Shown here piece by piece: positions 44,650-53,637 of a stretch of 64,000 nt of DNA. Both the position numbers and the translations under genes were made by a program. Numbering within the stretch: the first letter of the stretch is position 1; each line of letters begins with the position of its first letter. The notes beneath the pieces were generated by a model that saw only the letters and a list, made by a program, of their open reading frames with translations, was not told the DNA's origin and made no database searches. This DNA is from Syntrophotaleaceae bacterium (lineage in GTDB: Bacteria > Desulfobacterota > Desulfuromonadia > Desulfuromonadales > Syntrophotaleaceae), in contig JAWKQB010000002.1 of assembly GCA_041390365.1 (NCBI GenBank), positions 186,001 to 250,000 of the forward strand. The letters run 5' to 3'.

Positions 44650-45324
44650 ATGAAGACCGGCATTCTGGGAGGCACCTTCAATCCCATACACTTTGCGCAT
44701 CTGCGTATCGCGGAAGAGGTGAGGGAGAAGTGCGACCTCGACCGGGTTCTGTTTCTGCCGGCCGCAACTCCGCCCCACAAGCCACTGGCCGACGATATCC
44801 CCTTTGCCGACCGCCTCGCCATGGCCGAACTGGCAGTGACGGGCAATCCGGCTTTCGCGGTCAGCGATCTGGAGGGGCGGCGTCCGGGAAAGAGCTATTC
44901 GGTCAAGACGCTCGAGCTGCTGCACCAGGCGGAGCCGGAGGATTCCTTTTACTTCATCATCGGCATGGATTCCTACCGCTCCATCGATACCTGGAAGGAT
45001 TACCCGCGCCTGTTCGAGTTAACCAACCTGGTGGTATCCACCCGTCCGGGCAGTCCTGCCGGCGACCCACTGGAGCTGCTGCCCGTTGTCATACGGGGGG
45101 AGTTCTGCTACGATGAGCCCAACGTGCTGCGGCACCGCAGTGGCAATCGGGTGATCCTGTTGGAGGAAACCTTTCTCGATATCTCCTCCACCCATATCCG
45201 GCAGCTGGTCGCCGAGGGTCGCTCCATCCGCTATCTGCTGCCGGAAGCGGTTGAAGAATATATAAACCGATACGGTTTCTACCGCGACCGGGAGGTTGAC
45301 GGGAAACCGCCGAAGAAAGGTTAG
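44650..45324 (+). CDS. nadD: Nicotinate-nucleotide adenylyltransferase
   Basis: 224 residues. Nucleotidyltransferase motif GGTFNPIHFAHLRIAEEV, substrate loop PAATPPHKPLA, and the C-terminal ISSTHIRQLVAEGRSIRYL. It joins ATP and nicotinate mononucleotide to deamido-NAD. The usual neighbour rsfS follows 5 bp later. Confidence 0.95.
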   Translation: MKTGILGGTFNPIHFAHLRIAEEVREKCDLDRVLFLPAATPPHKPLADDIPFADRLAMAELAVTGNPAFAVSDLEGRRPGKSYSVKTLELLHQAEPEDSFYFIIGMDSYRSIDTWKDYPRLFELTNLVVSTRPGSPAGDPLELLPVVIRGEFCYDEPNVLRHRSGNRVILLEETFLDISSTHIRQLVAEGRSIRYLLPEAVEEYINRYGFYRDREVDGKPPKKG

Positions 45325-45329
45325 TCCTG

Positions 45330-45710
45330 TTGCAAACAAAACAACGCGCCCTGCTCTGTGCAGCCTACGCCCTGGAAAAGAAAGCGAGCAATGTGCGTCT
45401 GCTCGATGTCCGCGGCATCTCCTCCCTGACCGATTATCTGCTCATCGCTTCAGGCCGTTCCGACCGGCAGGTGCAGGCGGTGGCGGAATCGGTGCACCTG
45501 GGCCTGAAAAAGGAACACGCCACCCCGCCCCTGGCCATCGAGGGGATGAATGAAGGCCGCTGGATTCTCATCGATTACGGCGATGTGATGGTGCATGTGT
45601 TTCAGGACCCGGTCAGGGACTATTACGATCTGGACGGCCTCTGGAGCGAAGCCGCCGAGGTGGTCATCCCGGAAGAGTATCACTGGGAACATAAGGCCGC
45701 GAGGTCGTGA
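45330..45710 (+). CDS. rsfS: Ribosome silencing factor RsfS
   Basis: 126 residues, TTG start at 45330. The conserved core is DVRGISSLTDYLLIASGRSD, then WILIDYGDVMVHVFQDPVRD and YYDLDGLW. It binds L14 and keeps ribosomal subunits apart in starvation. Overlaps rlmH by 4 bp (GTGA). Confidence 0.94.
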   Translation: MQTKQRALLCAAYALEKKASNVRLLDVRGISSLTDYLLIASGRSDRQVQAVAESVHLGLKKEHATPPLAIEGMNEGRWILIDYGDVMVHVFQDPVRDYYDLDGLWSEAAEVVIPEEYHWEHKAARS

Positions 45711-46180
45711 AAATCACCTTGATATGCGTCGGCCGCCTGTCCCAGACGTATCTGCGAGAGGGGGTGGAGGAATACGCGGCGCGTATCGAGCGATATCTGC
45801 CTTTCCGGGTGGTCGAGCTCAAGGAGGAGAAGTCGGGCGGCAAGGATTCCCCCCGGGTGGCCCTTGACCGCGAGGGTCGCCGGATCCTCGAGCGGGTTCC
45901 ATCCGGTGCCTTTGTGATACTGCTGGATGAAAGGGGTGAATCCCTCACCTCTGAAGAGCTTGCGGCGGAATTGGGAAAGCACATGGTCGAGGGAACCGGC
46001 GATCTCGTTTTCGTCATTGGTGGTGCCTACGGAGTGAGCGGGGAGGTTAAACAGGCCGCCAACCGCCGGTTGTCGCTGTCGGCCATGACCTTCACCCACC
46101 AGATGGCCCGCCTTTTCCTGCTCGAACAGCTATACCGGGGCTTCAGCATTCTGCGCAACGAGCCTTACCATAACCGCTGA
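45707..46180 (+). CDS. rlmH: 23S rRNA pseudouridine-1915 methyltransferase
   Basis: 157 residues, GTG start overlapping the rsfS stop. SPOUT fold with FVILLDERGESLTSEELA, the SAM loop FVIGGAYGVSGEV and the C-terminal MTFTHQMARLFLLEQLYRGF. It methylates pseudouridine 1915 in helix 69. Full family length. Confidence 0.95.
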   Translation: MKITLICVGRLSQTYLREGVEEYAARIERYLPFRVVELKEEKSGGKDSPRVALDREGRRILERVPSGAFVILLDERGESLTSEELAAELGKHMVEGTGDLVFVIGGAYGVSGEVKQAANRRLSLSAMTFTHQMARLFLLEQLYRGFSILRNEPYHNR

Positions 46181-46255
46181 GGGGGTCGCGGCCGGTCCAT
46201 TGGCATTTGCGGCGCCGCTTTTGTTATCGTCGGACAGCCGACCAAGGAGAAGATC

Positions 46256-47617
46256 ATGGTCCTCATGGCATTCATACTCCTCATCATTCTCTTTCTTGCC
46301 TTTTTCATCTATTTTTCCTGGCTGAATCCGCACGAGGTGGCGGTCATTTTCACCCCCGAATTCCAGGTCTCGGCCAAGGTTCCTCTGGTCGTTATCAGCT
46401 GCATCCTGATCGGCCTGCTGATCGGCTATCTGACCAATCTCTATGGGTCCGCCACCTATATGATCCGGGATTGGCGCCGCAGCCGCAGCAACAAGAAACG
46501 TAATGAAGTCTTCTCTCTGCATCAGGAAGCCAGGGGCAGCCTTGCCGCAGGGGACTACCGTAAAGCCAGACGTCTGCTGCAGAAAGCCGTCACACTGGAC
46601 AGCTCCCGGGTCGACGTACTGCTGACTTTTGCCGAACTTGCCCTGGCCGAGGGCAATCCGGGAGAAGCGATCAATCATATTCAGCGCGCCAGAAAACTGG
46701 ATCCTCAGGACATAGCGGTCCTGTTCTGCCAGGCCAGGGCCAACCTCAAGGCCGGACAGAGGGAGGAGGCGGCCGCCGCCTATTCCCTGGTGCTCGAATT
46801 CGACGGCGACAGCCAGCAGGCGTTGCGGGAATTGCGCAGCATCTACATGGACCAGCATCGCTGGCGGGATGCACTGGAGCTGCAGAAACGCCTGGCCAAG
46901 AAAAACTCGAAAGATCTGCCTGCGGCGGAAAAAACCCTGCTGGAAGGGCTGCGTTTCGAAGTGGCCTGTGTGCTTCGGGATGAAGGGAAGCAGGAACAGG
47001 CCCTCAGTGATCTGCAATCCCTCGTCAAGAACTCTCCCGAATTCATGCCGGCCCGGGTCCTGCTGGGGGACATTTACCTGGGCATGGGGCGCAGTGAAGA
47101 GGCCGCGCGGATCTGGCAGGAAGGCTATATCCAGTCGGGGCGCAGCGTTTTTCTGTCCCGCCTGGAAGACTTGGCGATGGCTGAGGAAAATCCCACGGCC
47201 CTCCTCAATTTCTATCGCAACACAGTGGACACCCGGCCCGACGATCTGATTCTGAAGCTGTTCAACGGCAAGTTCTTTCTGCGCCTGGAGATGATCGAAG
47301 AGGCACTGGAGCAGTTTTCCGAAGTGGAAAAGACCGGTGCCGATTTCCCCTGGCTCCATCTGCTGCTGGCAGAGACTCATGTTCGGCGCCGGCGGCTTCA
47401 CGACGCCATCGAGGAGTATCGGCAGGCCCTTGGCGGGAACGGCCGCTTCCGTCCGGGATACGTCTGCAGCGAATGCGGCGGTCATATGGGACAGTGGCAG
47501 GGACGCTGCGAGTCCTGTGGTTCCTGGGGCTCCCTGCAATTGACGGACTTTCATCTGATCAAGGGTGCGCCCGCCACCGAACTGCGGGAAATCCATCATG
47601 GAGAAAGGCAGGGATGA
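46256..47617 (+). CDS. lapB-like: LapA-LapB fusion: membrane-anchored TPR protein with rubredoxin-like zinc ribbon
   Basis: 453 residues. Residues about 1-75 hold two membrane helices with LapA/DUF1049 character (FIYFSWLNPHEVAVIF, VPLVVISCILIGLLIGYL). Then several TPR units, for example AGDYRKARRLLQKAVTLDS and GEAINHIQRARKLDPQDIAV. The C terminus has two CxxC knuckles (YVCSECGGHMGQWQGRCESC), as in LapB rubredoxin. In E. coli LapA and LapB are separate adjacent genes controlling LpxC turnover and LPS level; here they form one polypeptide. AGGAGAAG before the ATG; overlaps gpmI by 4 bp. Confidence 0.88.
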   Translation: MVLMAFILLIILFLAFFIYFSWLNPHEVAVIFTPEFQVSAKVPLVVISCILIGLLIGYLTNLYGSATYMIRDWRRSRSNKKRNEVFSLHQEARGSLAAGDYRKARRLLQKAVTLDSSRVDVLLTFAELALAEGNPGEAINHIQRARKLDPQDIAVLFCQARANLKAGQREEAAAAYSLVLEFDGDSQQALRELRSIYMDQHRWRDALELQKRLAKKNSKDLPAAEKTLLEGLRFEVACVLRDEGKQEQALSDLQSLVKNSPEFMPARVLLGDIYLGMGRSEEAARIWQEGYIQSGRSVFLSRLEDLAMAEENPTALLNFYRNTVDTRPDDLILKLFNGKFFLRLEMIEEALEQFSEVEKTGADFPWLHLLLAETHVRRRRLHDAIEEYRQALGGNGRFRPGYVCSECGGHMGQWQGRCESCGSWGSLQLTDFHLIKGAPATELREIHHGERQG

Positions 47618-49158
47618 TGACCCGCCCGAGACGCCCCCTGGTGCTGATGATTCTGGATGGCTGGGGGATCAACTCATCCTGCGAGGGAAACGCCGTCTGT
47701 TTGGCCCGTACACCCAGGCTGGACGAACTGTTCGAAAAATACCCCTCGACCCGCCTGGCAGTCAGTGGTCGAGATGTGGGCCTGCCGGATGGTCAGATGG
47801 GGAATTCGGAGGTCGGACATCTCAATATCGGGGCGGGCCGTATCGTCTACCAGGATCTGACCCGCATCAGCCGCAGTATCGAAACGGGCGATTTCTTCAC
47901 CAATCCGGTGCTGACCGGCGCCATGTCCTCGATTCGAGCCGCCGCCGGCAAGCTTCACCTGATGGGTCTGCTCTCCGACGGGGGCGTTCATTCCCATATC
48001 AGCCACCTCTATGCACTGGTTGACCTGGCCCGCCGTGAAGGCATTCAGGAGATCTGCATTCACGCCTTTCTCGACGGACGGGACACCCCTCCGCAGAGCG
48101 GCGCCGGCTATCTTGCCGATCTGGAAAAAAATCTTGCGGCTATGGGAACCGGCCGGGTAGCCACGGTCATCGGCCGGTTCTATGCCATGGACAGGGACAA
48201 CCGCTGGGATCGGGTCGAACAGGCTTACCAGGCCCTGACCGAAGGGGTGGGGTCGATCCGCGGGACAAGCGCCGAAGCCATTTCCCTGGCCTACGAAGCC
48301 GGGCAGACCGATGAATTCGTCGAACCCTGCATAATATCGGCAGGGGATCCCTCCGGAAGGGTCGATGACGGGGACGGCATCATTTTCTTCAATTTCCGGG
48401 CCGACCGGGCTCGGGAAATAACCCGAGCCTTCACCCAGAAGGATTTTTCCGGTTTCAGGCGTAACAAGGTGCCTGATCTGGCTGCCTACGTCTGTCTCAC
48501 TGAATACGATGCCACCTTCGACCTGCCGGTCGCCTACCCACCGGAAAGCTACCGCAACATTCTGGGACAGGTGATTGCCGAAGCCGGTTTGCGGCAGCTG
48601 CGCATCGCCGAAACGGAAAAGTACGCCCACGTCACCTTTTTCTTTAACGGTGGGAGCGAAATCCCTTTCGCAGGAGAGGACCGCGTATTGATCCCATCCC
48701 CGCAGGAGGTCAAAACCTACGACCTGAAGCCGTCCATGAGTGCGCCGGAGGTGGCCGAGGAGATGGTGCAGCGCGTGGAATCGGGCCTATACGACCTGAT
48801 CGTGCTCAATTTCGCCAATCCCGACATGGTCGGCCACAGCGGCAACCTCGGCGCTGCGGTGGCCGCCATGGAAGCGGTCGACAACTGTGTGGGAGGGGTC
48901 GTGGAAGCGGTTCTGGGGGCCGGCGGTGCCCTGCTGATAACGGCAGACCATGGCAACTGCGAACAGATGGTGGACAGTGCCGGCAGGCCCCATACCGCTC
49001 ACACGGCCAATCCGGTGCCGCTGATCCTGGTCGATCCGGGGAGGACCGGCAGCCGCCTGCGGGAAGGCATTTTGGCCGATATCGCGCCAACCATTCTGGA
49101 TCTGATGGGGCTGGCGCAACCGGCTGAGATGACCGGCCACAGCCTGCTGGATGCATAA
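47614..49158 (+). CDS. gpmI: 2,3-bisphosphoglycerate-independent phosphoglycerate mutase
   Basis: 514 residues from ATG 47614, overlapping the LapAB stop. Alkaline-phosphatase-like metal sites: VLMILDGWG, phospho-Ser region GQMGNSEVGHLNIGAGR, HAFLDGRDTPP, NFANPDMVGHSG, and ITADHGNCEQM with HTAHTANPVP. Manganese-dependent glycolytic isomerase of 3- and 2-phosphoglycerate. Family length is about 510. Confidence 0.96.
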   Translation: MMTRPRRPLVLMILDGWGINSSCEGNAVCLARTPRLDELFEKYPSTRLAVSGRDVGLPDGQMGNSEVGHLNIGAGRIVYQDLTRISRSIETGDFFTNPVLTGAMSSIRAAAGKLHLMGLLSDGGVHSHISHLYALVDLARREGIQEICIHAFLDGRDTPPQSGAGYLADLEKNLAAMGTGRVATVIGRFYAMDRDNRWDRVEQAYQALTEGVGSIRGTSAEAISLAYEAGQTDEFVEPCIISAGDPSGRVDDGDGIIFFNFRADRAREITRAFTQKDFSGFRRNKVPDLAAYVCLTEYDATFDLPVAYPPESYRNILGQVIAEAGLRQLRIAETEKYAHVTFFFNGGSEIPFAGEDRVLIPSPQEVKTYDLKPSMSAPEVAEEMVQRVESGLYDLIVLNFANPDMVGHSGNLGAAVAAMEAVDNCVGGVVEAVLGAGGALLITADHGNCEQMVDSAGRPHTAHTANPVPLILVDPGRTGSRLREGILADIAPTILDLMGLAQPAEMTGHSLLDA

Positions 49159-49163
49159 CCGGC

Positions 49164-49904
49164 GTGTCCCTGCTCCAAAATTTCCGCCGGGAGCTGTCCG
49201 GCCTGATCGACCTGCTGCTGCCCCCCGCCTGTCCCCTGTGTGGCGGACTGCTGAACCAGGGGGGACGGCAGAATTTCTGCACTGCCTGTATGCAGGGTAT
49301 TCATCCGGTTTCCCCGCCTCACTGCCCCCGCTGCCTGTTGCCCTACCCTTCGCAAGAAGGGTCCGATCATCTCTGCCAGTCTTGCCTGCTGGATCCGCCA
49401 TCTTTTGCAATGGTCAACAGCGTCGGGCTTTATGAAGACAGCCTGCGACAGGCGATCCACCGGTTCAAATACCGGGGCGTTTTTTCCCTCGATCGTCCCC
49501 TGGGCATCCTGCTCGCCGCGGCTTTGGAAAGCCTCGGCCCGGATCCTGCTCCCGACCTGCTGATTCCGGTGCCGCTCCATGCGTCCCGCCTGCGGCAGCG
49601 GGGATACAACCAGTCCCTGCTGCTGGCCAGAGTGCTGGGCCGGCGCTGGAAAAAGCCGGTGCCCACCCGGCTGTTGGTGCGGAAACGGCCGACCATGCCC
49701 CAGCAGGGCCTCAAAGCTGCCGATCGACTCCGGAACCTGAAAGGGGCGTTCGAAGTCCGCTTCCCCATCGATGGTCAGAGCGTGCTTCTGATCGACGATG
49801 TCATGACCACCGGCGCGACGGCCCGGGAATGCGCGCGAACCTTGCTCAAGGCGGGGGCCCGGGAGGTGTCGGTGGCGGTGCTGGGGCGGGCGCGGCTGCA
49901 TTAA
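49164..49904 (+). CDS. comF: ComF-family phosphoribosyltransferase-like protein
   Basis: 246 residues, GTG start 5 bp after gpmI. The N-terminal zinc cluster is CPLCGGLLNQGGRQNFCTAC and HCPRC; the PRTase part has IPVPLHASRLRQRGYNQSLL and PRPP loop VLLIDDVMTTGATA. In competent bacteria ComF helps DNA uptake; in most others the role is unknown. Confidence 0.93.
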   Translation: MSLLQNFRRELSGLIDLLLPPACPLCGGLLNQGGRQNFCTACMQGIHPVSPPHCPRCLLPYPSQEGSDHLCQSCLLDPPSFAMVNSVGLYEDSLRQAIHRFKYRGVFSLDRPLGILLAAALESLGPDPAPDLLIPVPLHASRLRQRGYNQSLLLARVLGRRWKKPVPTRLLVRKRPTMPQQGLKAADRLRNLKGAFEVRFPIDGQSVLLIDDVMTTGATARECARTLLKAGAREVSVAVLGRARLH

Positions 49905-49911
49905 ACCGGTC

Positions 49912-50045
49912 TAAAGTCAGTCCAAGGTCCCGGGTCTAAAGATAGTCCAAGGTCCCGAGTCCCGGGTCCGGGGTCCAAGTCAAAGGCGCAAAGGCGTACC
50001 AGGGACCGGACACCAGAAACCAGAAACCAGAGATCAGGGACCAGT
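49912..50045 (+). repeat. degenerate GGTCCCGGGTC / GACCAGAAACCAG repeat block
   Basis: Between comF and the endonuclease gene: two copies of AGTCCAAGGTCCCGGGTC-like sequence, GTCCGGGGTCC, AAAGGCGCAAAGGCGT, then CCAGAAACCAGAAACCAGAG. It has the same composition and core as the uvrA insert at 1084-1179. Confidence 0.7.
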
Positions 50046-50055
50046 AGTTCGACCA

Positions 50056-50715
50056 ATGACCAATGACAGCCTGATCGAAATCTTCAACCGCCTTGCCGAT
50101 CACTTCGGCCCCCTGCACTGGTGGCCGGCGGAAACACCCTTCGAGGTCGCGGTCGGGGCCATTCTCACTCAGAATACCAACTGGCGAAATGTGGAGATGG
50201 CTGTTGCGGCCCTTAAAAAGGCCGGAATATTGTCCGTCGCCGGTCTGCTCGAGGTCGAAAGACAGAGGCTCGAGGAACTGATCCGGTCAGCCGGATTTTT
50301 CCGACAGAAAGCCGAACGCCTGCAGCTTTTTGCCGCCTATCTGCAGAGGAATTACGGCGGGGATCTGACGGCCCTGCTGGAGGGGCCTCTGGCGGAGGTT
50401 CGCAGGGAGTTGCTGACGTTAAAGGGGGTGGGGCCGGAGACGGCCGATTCCATACTGCTTTATGCCGGGGAGAGGCCTTCCTTCGTTGTCGATGCCTACA
50501 CGCGACGGCTTTTCAACCGGCTCGGTCTGCTGACAGGGGAAGAGAAGTATGAGGACATCCGTGCCCTGTTCATGGATTGTCTGCCCCACAGCTGCGAGCT
50601 CTTCAACGAATTCCATGCCCTGATTGTTGAGGAGTGCAAAAACTACTGCCGCGTCCAGCCTATCTGTGCTGCCTGCCCGCTGCAGTCGATCTGCGAGTAT
50701 GACTCCAAATTGTGA
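50056..50715 (+). CDS. Endonuclease III-like HhH-GPD DNA glycosylase
   Basis: 219 residues. Helix-hairpin-helix LKGVGPETADSIL and catalytic Asp in VVDAYTRRL are clear. The position of the EndoIII lyase Lys (usually GVGRKTA) is Glu, so it is probably a monofunctional glycosylase of the MIG/EndoIII-related group. A 4Fe-4S loop is at the C terminus (CRVQPICAACPLQSIC). Base-excision repair of damaged or mismatched pyrimidines is expected. It ends 16 bp from the convergent cytochrome gene. Confidence 0.88.
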   Translation: MTNDSLIEIFNRLADHFGPLHWWPAETPFEVAVGAILTQNTNWRNVEMAVAALKKAGILSVAGLLEVERQRLEELIRSAGFFRQKAERLQLFAAYLQRNYGGDLTALLEGPLAEVRRELLTLKGVGPETADSILLYAGERPSFVVDAYTRRLFNRLGLLTGEEKYEDIRALFMDCLPHSCELFNEFHALIVEECKNYCRVQPICAACPLQSICEYDSKL

Positions 50716-50730
50716 TTCCTCCATATGGCG

Positions 50731-51135
50731 TCAGGGTTTCGGTGGCTGTCTGCCGTCGTTATTCAAAAGAAAGATGTAGTCGGCGATGCGGTCTTTTTCC
50801 GCCGGAGTTCCTTTATAGTCGGGCATGGCCGGATTCAGCCGGTTGAGATAATCAAGAGCGGAGCGGATTTCGTCCCGCTCCCAGTCGGCGGTTTTATTCA
50901 GGACCAGCTCCCGAGTGTGGCAAAGTGTACAATTCTGCTCGAAAAGGATCCGGTCGGAATCAATGGAACGGTTTTCTGTGTGGGTCGTCCGGATGAAAAA
51001 GTCGGTCGAAGGGCGCATGGCGCGGGGGAGACAAAAACCCGGCCCGGGTGTCAGAGCCAGGACCAGAACAGGCAGGAAGGCCAGCCCGAGACGGCAAAGA
51101 ACCCTATCTTTCCATTTCCTCCAAAGCGGGGTCAT
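50731..51135 (-). CDS. Small monoheme c-type cytochrome
   Basis: 134 residues from ATG 51135. Hydrophobic export signal (RLGLAFLPVLVLALTPGPGF) then one heme site CTLCH and a possible axial Met in NPAMPDYKG. The fold resembles cytochrome c class I electron carriers. The start is uncertain: ribosome sites are poor at 51135 and at the longer in-frame ATG 51192. Periplasmic electron transfer is inferred, which fits a metal- or sulfur-reducing bacterium. Confidence 0.78.
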   Translation of the reverse strand: MTPLWRKWKDRVLCRLGLAFLPVLVLALTPGPGFCLPRAMRPSTDFFIRTTHTENRSIDSDRILFEQNCTLCHTRELVLNKTADWERDEIRSALDYLNRLNPAMPDYKGTPAEKDRIADYIFLLNNDGRQPPKP

Positions 51136-51403
51136 GATTAGCCGCGACAAATAAAAAATCCAGGAAACAAAACAGGGCCGGAACCTCCTCATATCACGGC
51201 CCGGCAATTTATTCAAGCTTGATGTTTTGGCGCCAAAGTCTTCTAATAGCTCTATGGGAAGGACCGGTACCGATTTCCCCTGGCCACTCAGAATGCGGCC
51301 GGCCAGCCCGAAAACTTGAAGTCCATGAAGGGTGCGGCAAGATAATAATATACGGCCGTCATGCGGAACGGTGTGCCGATTCACTCTGTTGCGAAAGGGT
51401 TCC

Positions 51404-53515
51404 ATGAAGATTCCTCTGCGGTTGTTGATGGTGCAGGATCCGGGAGCCGATACAGGTTTGCTGGAGCGCCACCTCGAAGAAGGTGGTTACGATCTCGTTC
51501 TCCAGCGGGTCGATTCGGCCGAGGCCTTGCGCCAGGCCCTGAAGCAGGCCTGGGATCTTGTCATTTCCGAATACTTTCTTGAACATTTCTCCGCCCATGC
51601 GGCTTTGCGGATCCTGAAAGAGAGCGGGAACGATCTCCCGTTCATCGTCTTCACGGGAAGTATCGCCGAAGAGACGGCCGTGGAGATCATGCGGGAGGGC
51701 GCCCACGATTACGTGATGAAACACAATATGACCCGCTTGCTGCCGGTCATCGATCGGGAGCTGCGGGAGGCCGGGGAGCGCAGTCGACGCAGGCAGGCCG
51801 AAGAGGCCCTGCGGGCAAGTGAAAAGCGTTTTCGCTCGATCTTCCAGAACGCCGTCGCAGGTATGGCCGTTCTTTCTCTAGACGGCCGGTTTCTGCAGGT
51901 GAATCCGGCCCTCTGCCAGATGCTCAACTATTCGGAATCTGAACTTCTGGGATTGAATGCCCTGGATATTACCCATCCGGCGGATCTGGCCTTGACCCGG
52001 CGGATCCTGCACGAAGGGGACAAGTGCCAGAGGCAGTCAGCCGATTACGAAAAGCGGTTTATCCGACGGGACGGTGATACGCTCTGGGCGCATGTCTCCA
52101 CCACCTGGCTGCAGGATACCGATGGCCGTCCCACCAACGCTGTCGTCCTGATCACGGACATCACACCACATCATCAGGCCAAGAGGGAAATCCGGCAGAT
52201 GGCCTATTTCGACAACCTGACCGGACTGCCCAATCGGCAGCTGTTCGTCGATCGCTGTGAAAAGGCATTGAACCGCGCCCGTCGAAACAACAGCCAGGTC
52301 GGAGTTTTCATCGTCGATCTCGATCGTTTCAAAGGGATCAACGAAACCTTCAGCTATGCCATGGGGGACTATCTGCTCAATACGGTCAGCGAGAGACTGA
52401 ATGCGTGCATGCGACGGGGGGACCACCTCGCGCGGCTGGGCAGCGATGAGTTCGCCGTTGTCAGTTCCGGAATGGAATCCCAGGAGGACTTCACCATCCT
52501 GGCCCAGAAAATCCTCAGCGCCCTGACCACTGCCTTCGTACTGGAAGGACAGGCGGTTTACTCCTCGGCATGCATCGGTATCGCCCTGTTTCCCATGGAT
52601 GGCGCCGAGGTCGAAGTTCTGCTCAAAAACGCCGGGGCCGCCCTGAATCGGGCAAAGGAAGCGGGGGCGGGGAATTATCGCTACTATTCCATGGAAATGA
52701 ACCAGATGGCCCGGGAACGCATGGCCATGGAAGCCAGCCTGAGCCGTGCCCTGGAAAAAGGGGAACTGCGGCTTTATTATCAACCCCAGGTGGATCTGGC
52801 ATCGGGTGCGGTGGTCGCCATGGAAGCCCTGCTGCGCTGGGATTCCCCTGAATTCGGGAGTATTCCGCCAACCCAGTTCATTCCCCTCGCCGAGCAGACC
52901 GGACTGATCCAGCCGATTGGCGATTGGGTGCTCGAAACAGCCTTCAGTCAGGCCCGGGAGTGGCACCGCAGCGGTTTCGGAAACCTGCGCATGGCGGTCA
53001 ATATTTCAGCCCGTCAGTTCAAGCATGCCGATTTTGTCGACCGCATCGACCAGGTGCTGCAGAAGTCGGGGATCGATCCCTCTCTGGTCGAGCTGGAGGT
53101 GACGGAAAGCATCGTCATGGAAAGATCGGAAGAGAATCTCATGACTCTCACCGATCTCAAATCACGGGGGATGAAGCTGGCTATCGATGATTTCGGCACC
53201 GGCTACAGCATGCTCAGCTACCTGAAATATTTTCCCATCGACCGCCTCAAGATCGACCGGGGTTTCGTCAGCGACATCAGCACCGATTCGGACGATGCCG
53301 CCATCACCGACGCCATCATCGCCATGGCCCACGGTCTTAGGGTCAAGGTTCTGGCCGAGGGGGTGGAGACCCGGGAACAGCTCGATTTTCTCAACCAGCG
53401 ATGCTGCCAGGAAGGACAGGGTTTCTTTTTCTCCCAACCACTCACCGCCGATCAGGCTTCGGATTTCCTGAGAAACACCAACTGCCGCCACCGGCACACC
53501 AATCATACGGTGTGA
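51404..53515 (+). CDS. REC-PAS-GGDEF-EAL c-di-GMP signalling protein
   Basis: 703 residues. The receiver (about 1-125) has Glu in place of the phospho-acceptor Asp (LVISEYFLEH), so it is probably not phosphorylated. PAS about 140-260. The GGDEF domain reads RLGSDEF, a degenerate active site, with the I-site RRGD five residues before it. The EAL domain keeps EALLRW, EVTES, DDFGTGYS and AEGVET and is probably an active phosphodiesterase. Net effect: breakdown of c-di-GMP, with GGDEF perhaps as a GTP or c-di-GMP sensor. Divergent from the cytochrome. No transmembrane segment. Confidence 0.92.
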   Translation: MKIPLRLLMVQDPGADTGLLERHLEEGGYDLVLQRVDSAEALRQALKQAWDLVISEYFLEHFSAHAALRILKESGNDLPFIVFTGSIAEETAVEIMREGAHDYVMKHNMTRLLPVIDRELREAGERSRRRQAEEALRASEKRFRSIFQNAVAGMAVLSLDGRFLQVNPALCQMLNYSESELLGLNALDITHPADLALTRRILHEGDKCQRQSADYEKRFIRRDGDTLWAHVSTTWLQDTDGRPTNAVVLITDITPHHQAKREIRQMAYFDNLTGLPNRQLFVDRCEKALNRARRNNSQVGVFIVDLDRFKGINETFSYAMGDYLLNTVSERLNACMRRGDHLARLGSDEFAVVSSGMESQEDFTILAQKILSALTTAFVLEGQAVYSSACIGIALFPMDGAEVEVLLKNAGAALNRAKEAGAGNYRYYSMEMNQMARERMAMEASLSRALEKGELRLYYQPQVDLASGAVVAMEALLRWDSPEFGSIPPTQFIPLAEQTGLIQPIGDWVLETAFSQAREWHRSGFGNLRMAVNISARQFKHADFVDRIDQVLQKSGIDPSLVELEVTESIVMERSEENLMTLTDLKSRGMKLAIDDFGTGYSMLSYLKYFPIDRLKIDRGFVSDISTDSDDAAITDAIIAMAHGLRVKVLAEGVETREQLDFLNQRCCQEGQGFFFSQPLTADQASDFLRNTNCRHRHTNHTV

Positions 53516-53539
53516 CTCCGGCGGCCTTCGGAAAAGACC

Positions 53540-53562
53540 TGTTCGATACCGATACCGATCAG
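53540..53562 (+). repeat. short CGATACCGATACCGAT repeat
   Basis: TTCGATACCGATACCGATC just after the GGDEF-EAL gene; same family as the blocks flanking rng. Confidence 0.5.
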
Positions 53563-53637
53563 ATATGTTCCTGATTCCTTGCCTGCCCCTTCTGGAAGGA
53601 TAAACTTCTTTGCAAGTACCGAATCAGGGGAGGAATT

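Noticed and set aside
43674..45116. 480-residue Arg/Gly-rich open frame on the plus strand
   Set aside because: Out-of-frame reading across proA and nadD, both of which are clear full-length enzymes.
46198..46214. Sigma-54-like TGGCATTTGCGGCGCC before the LapAB gene
   Set aside because: GG-N10-GC spacing fits but the -12 box lacks TTGC; chance match in GC-rich DNA, and the operon is housekeeping.
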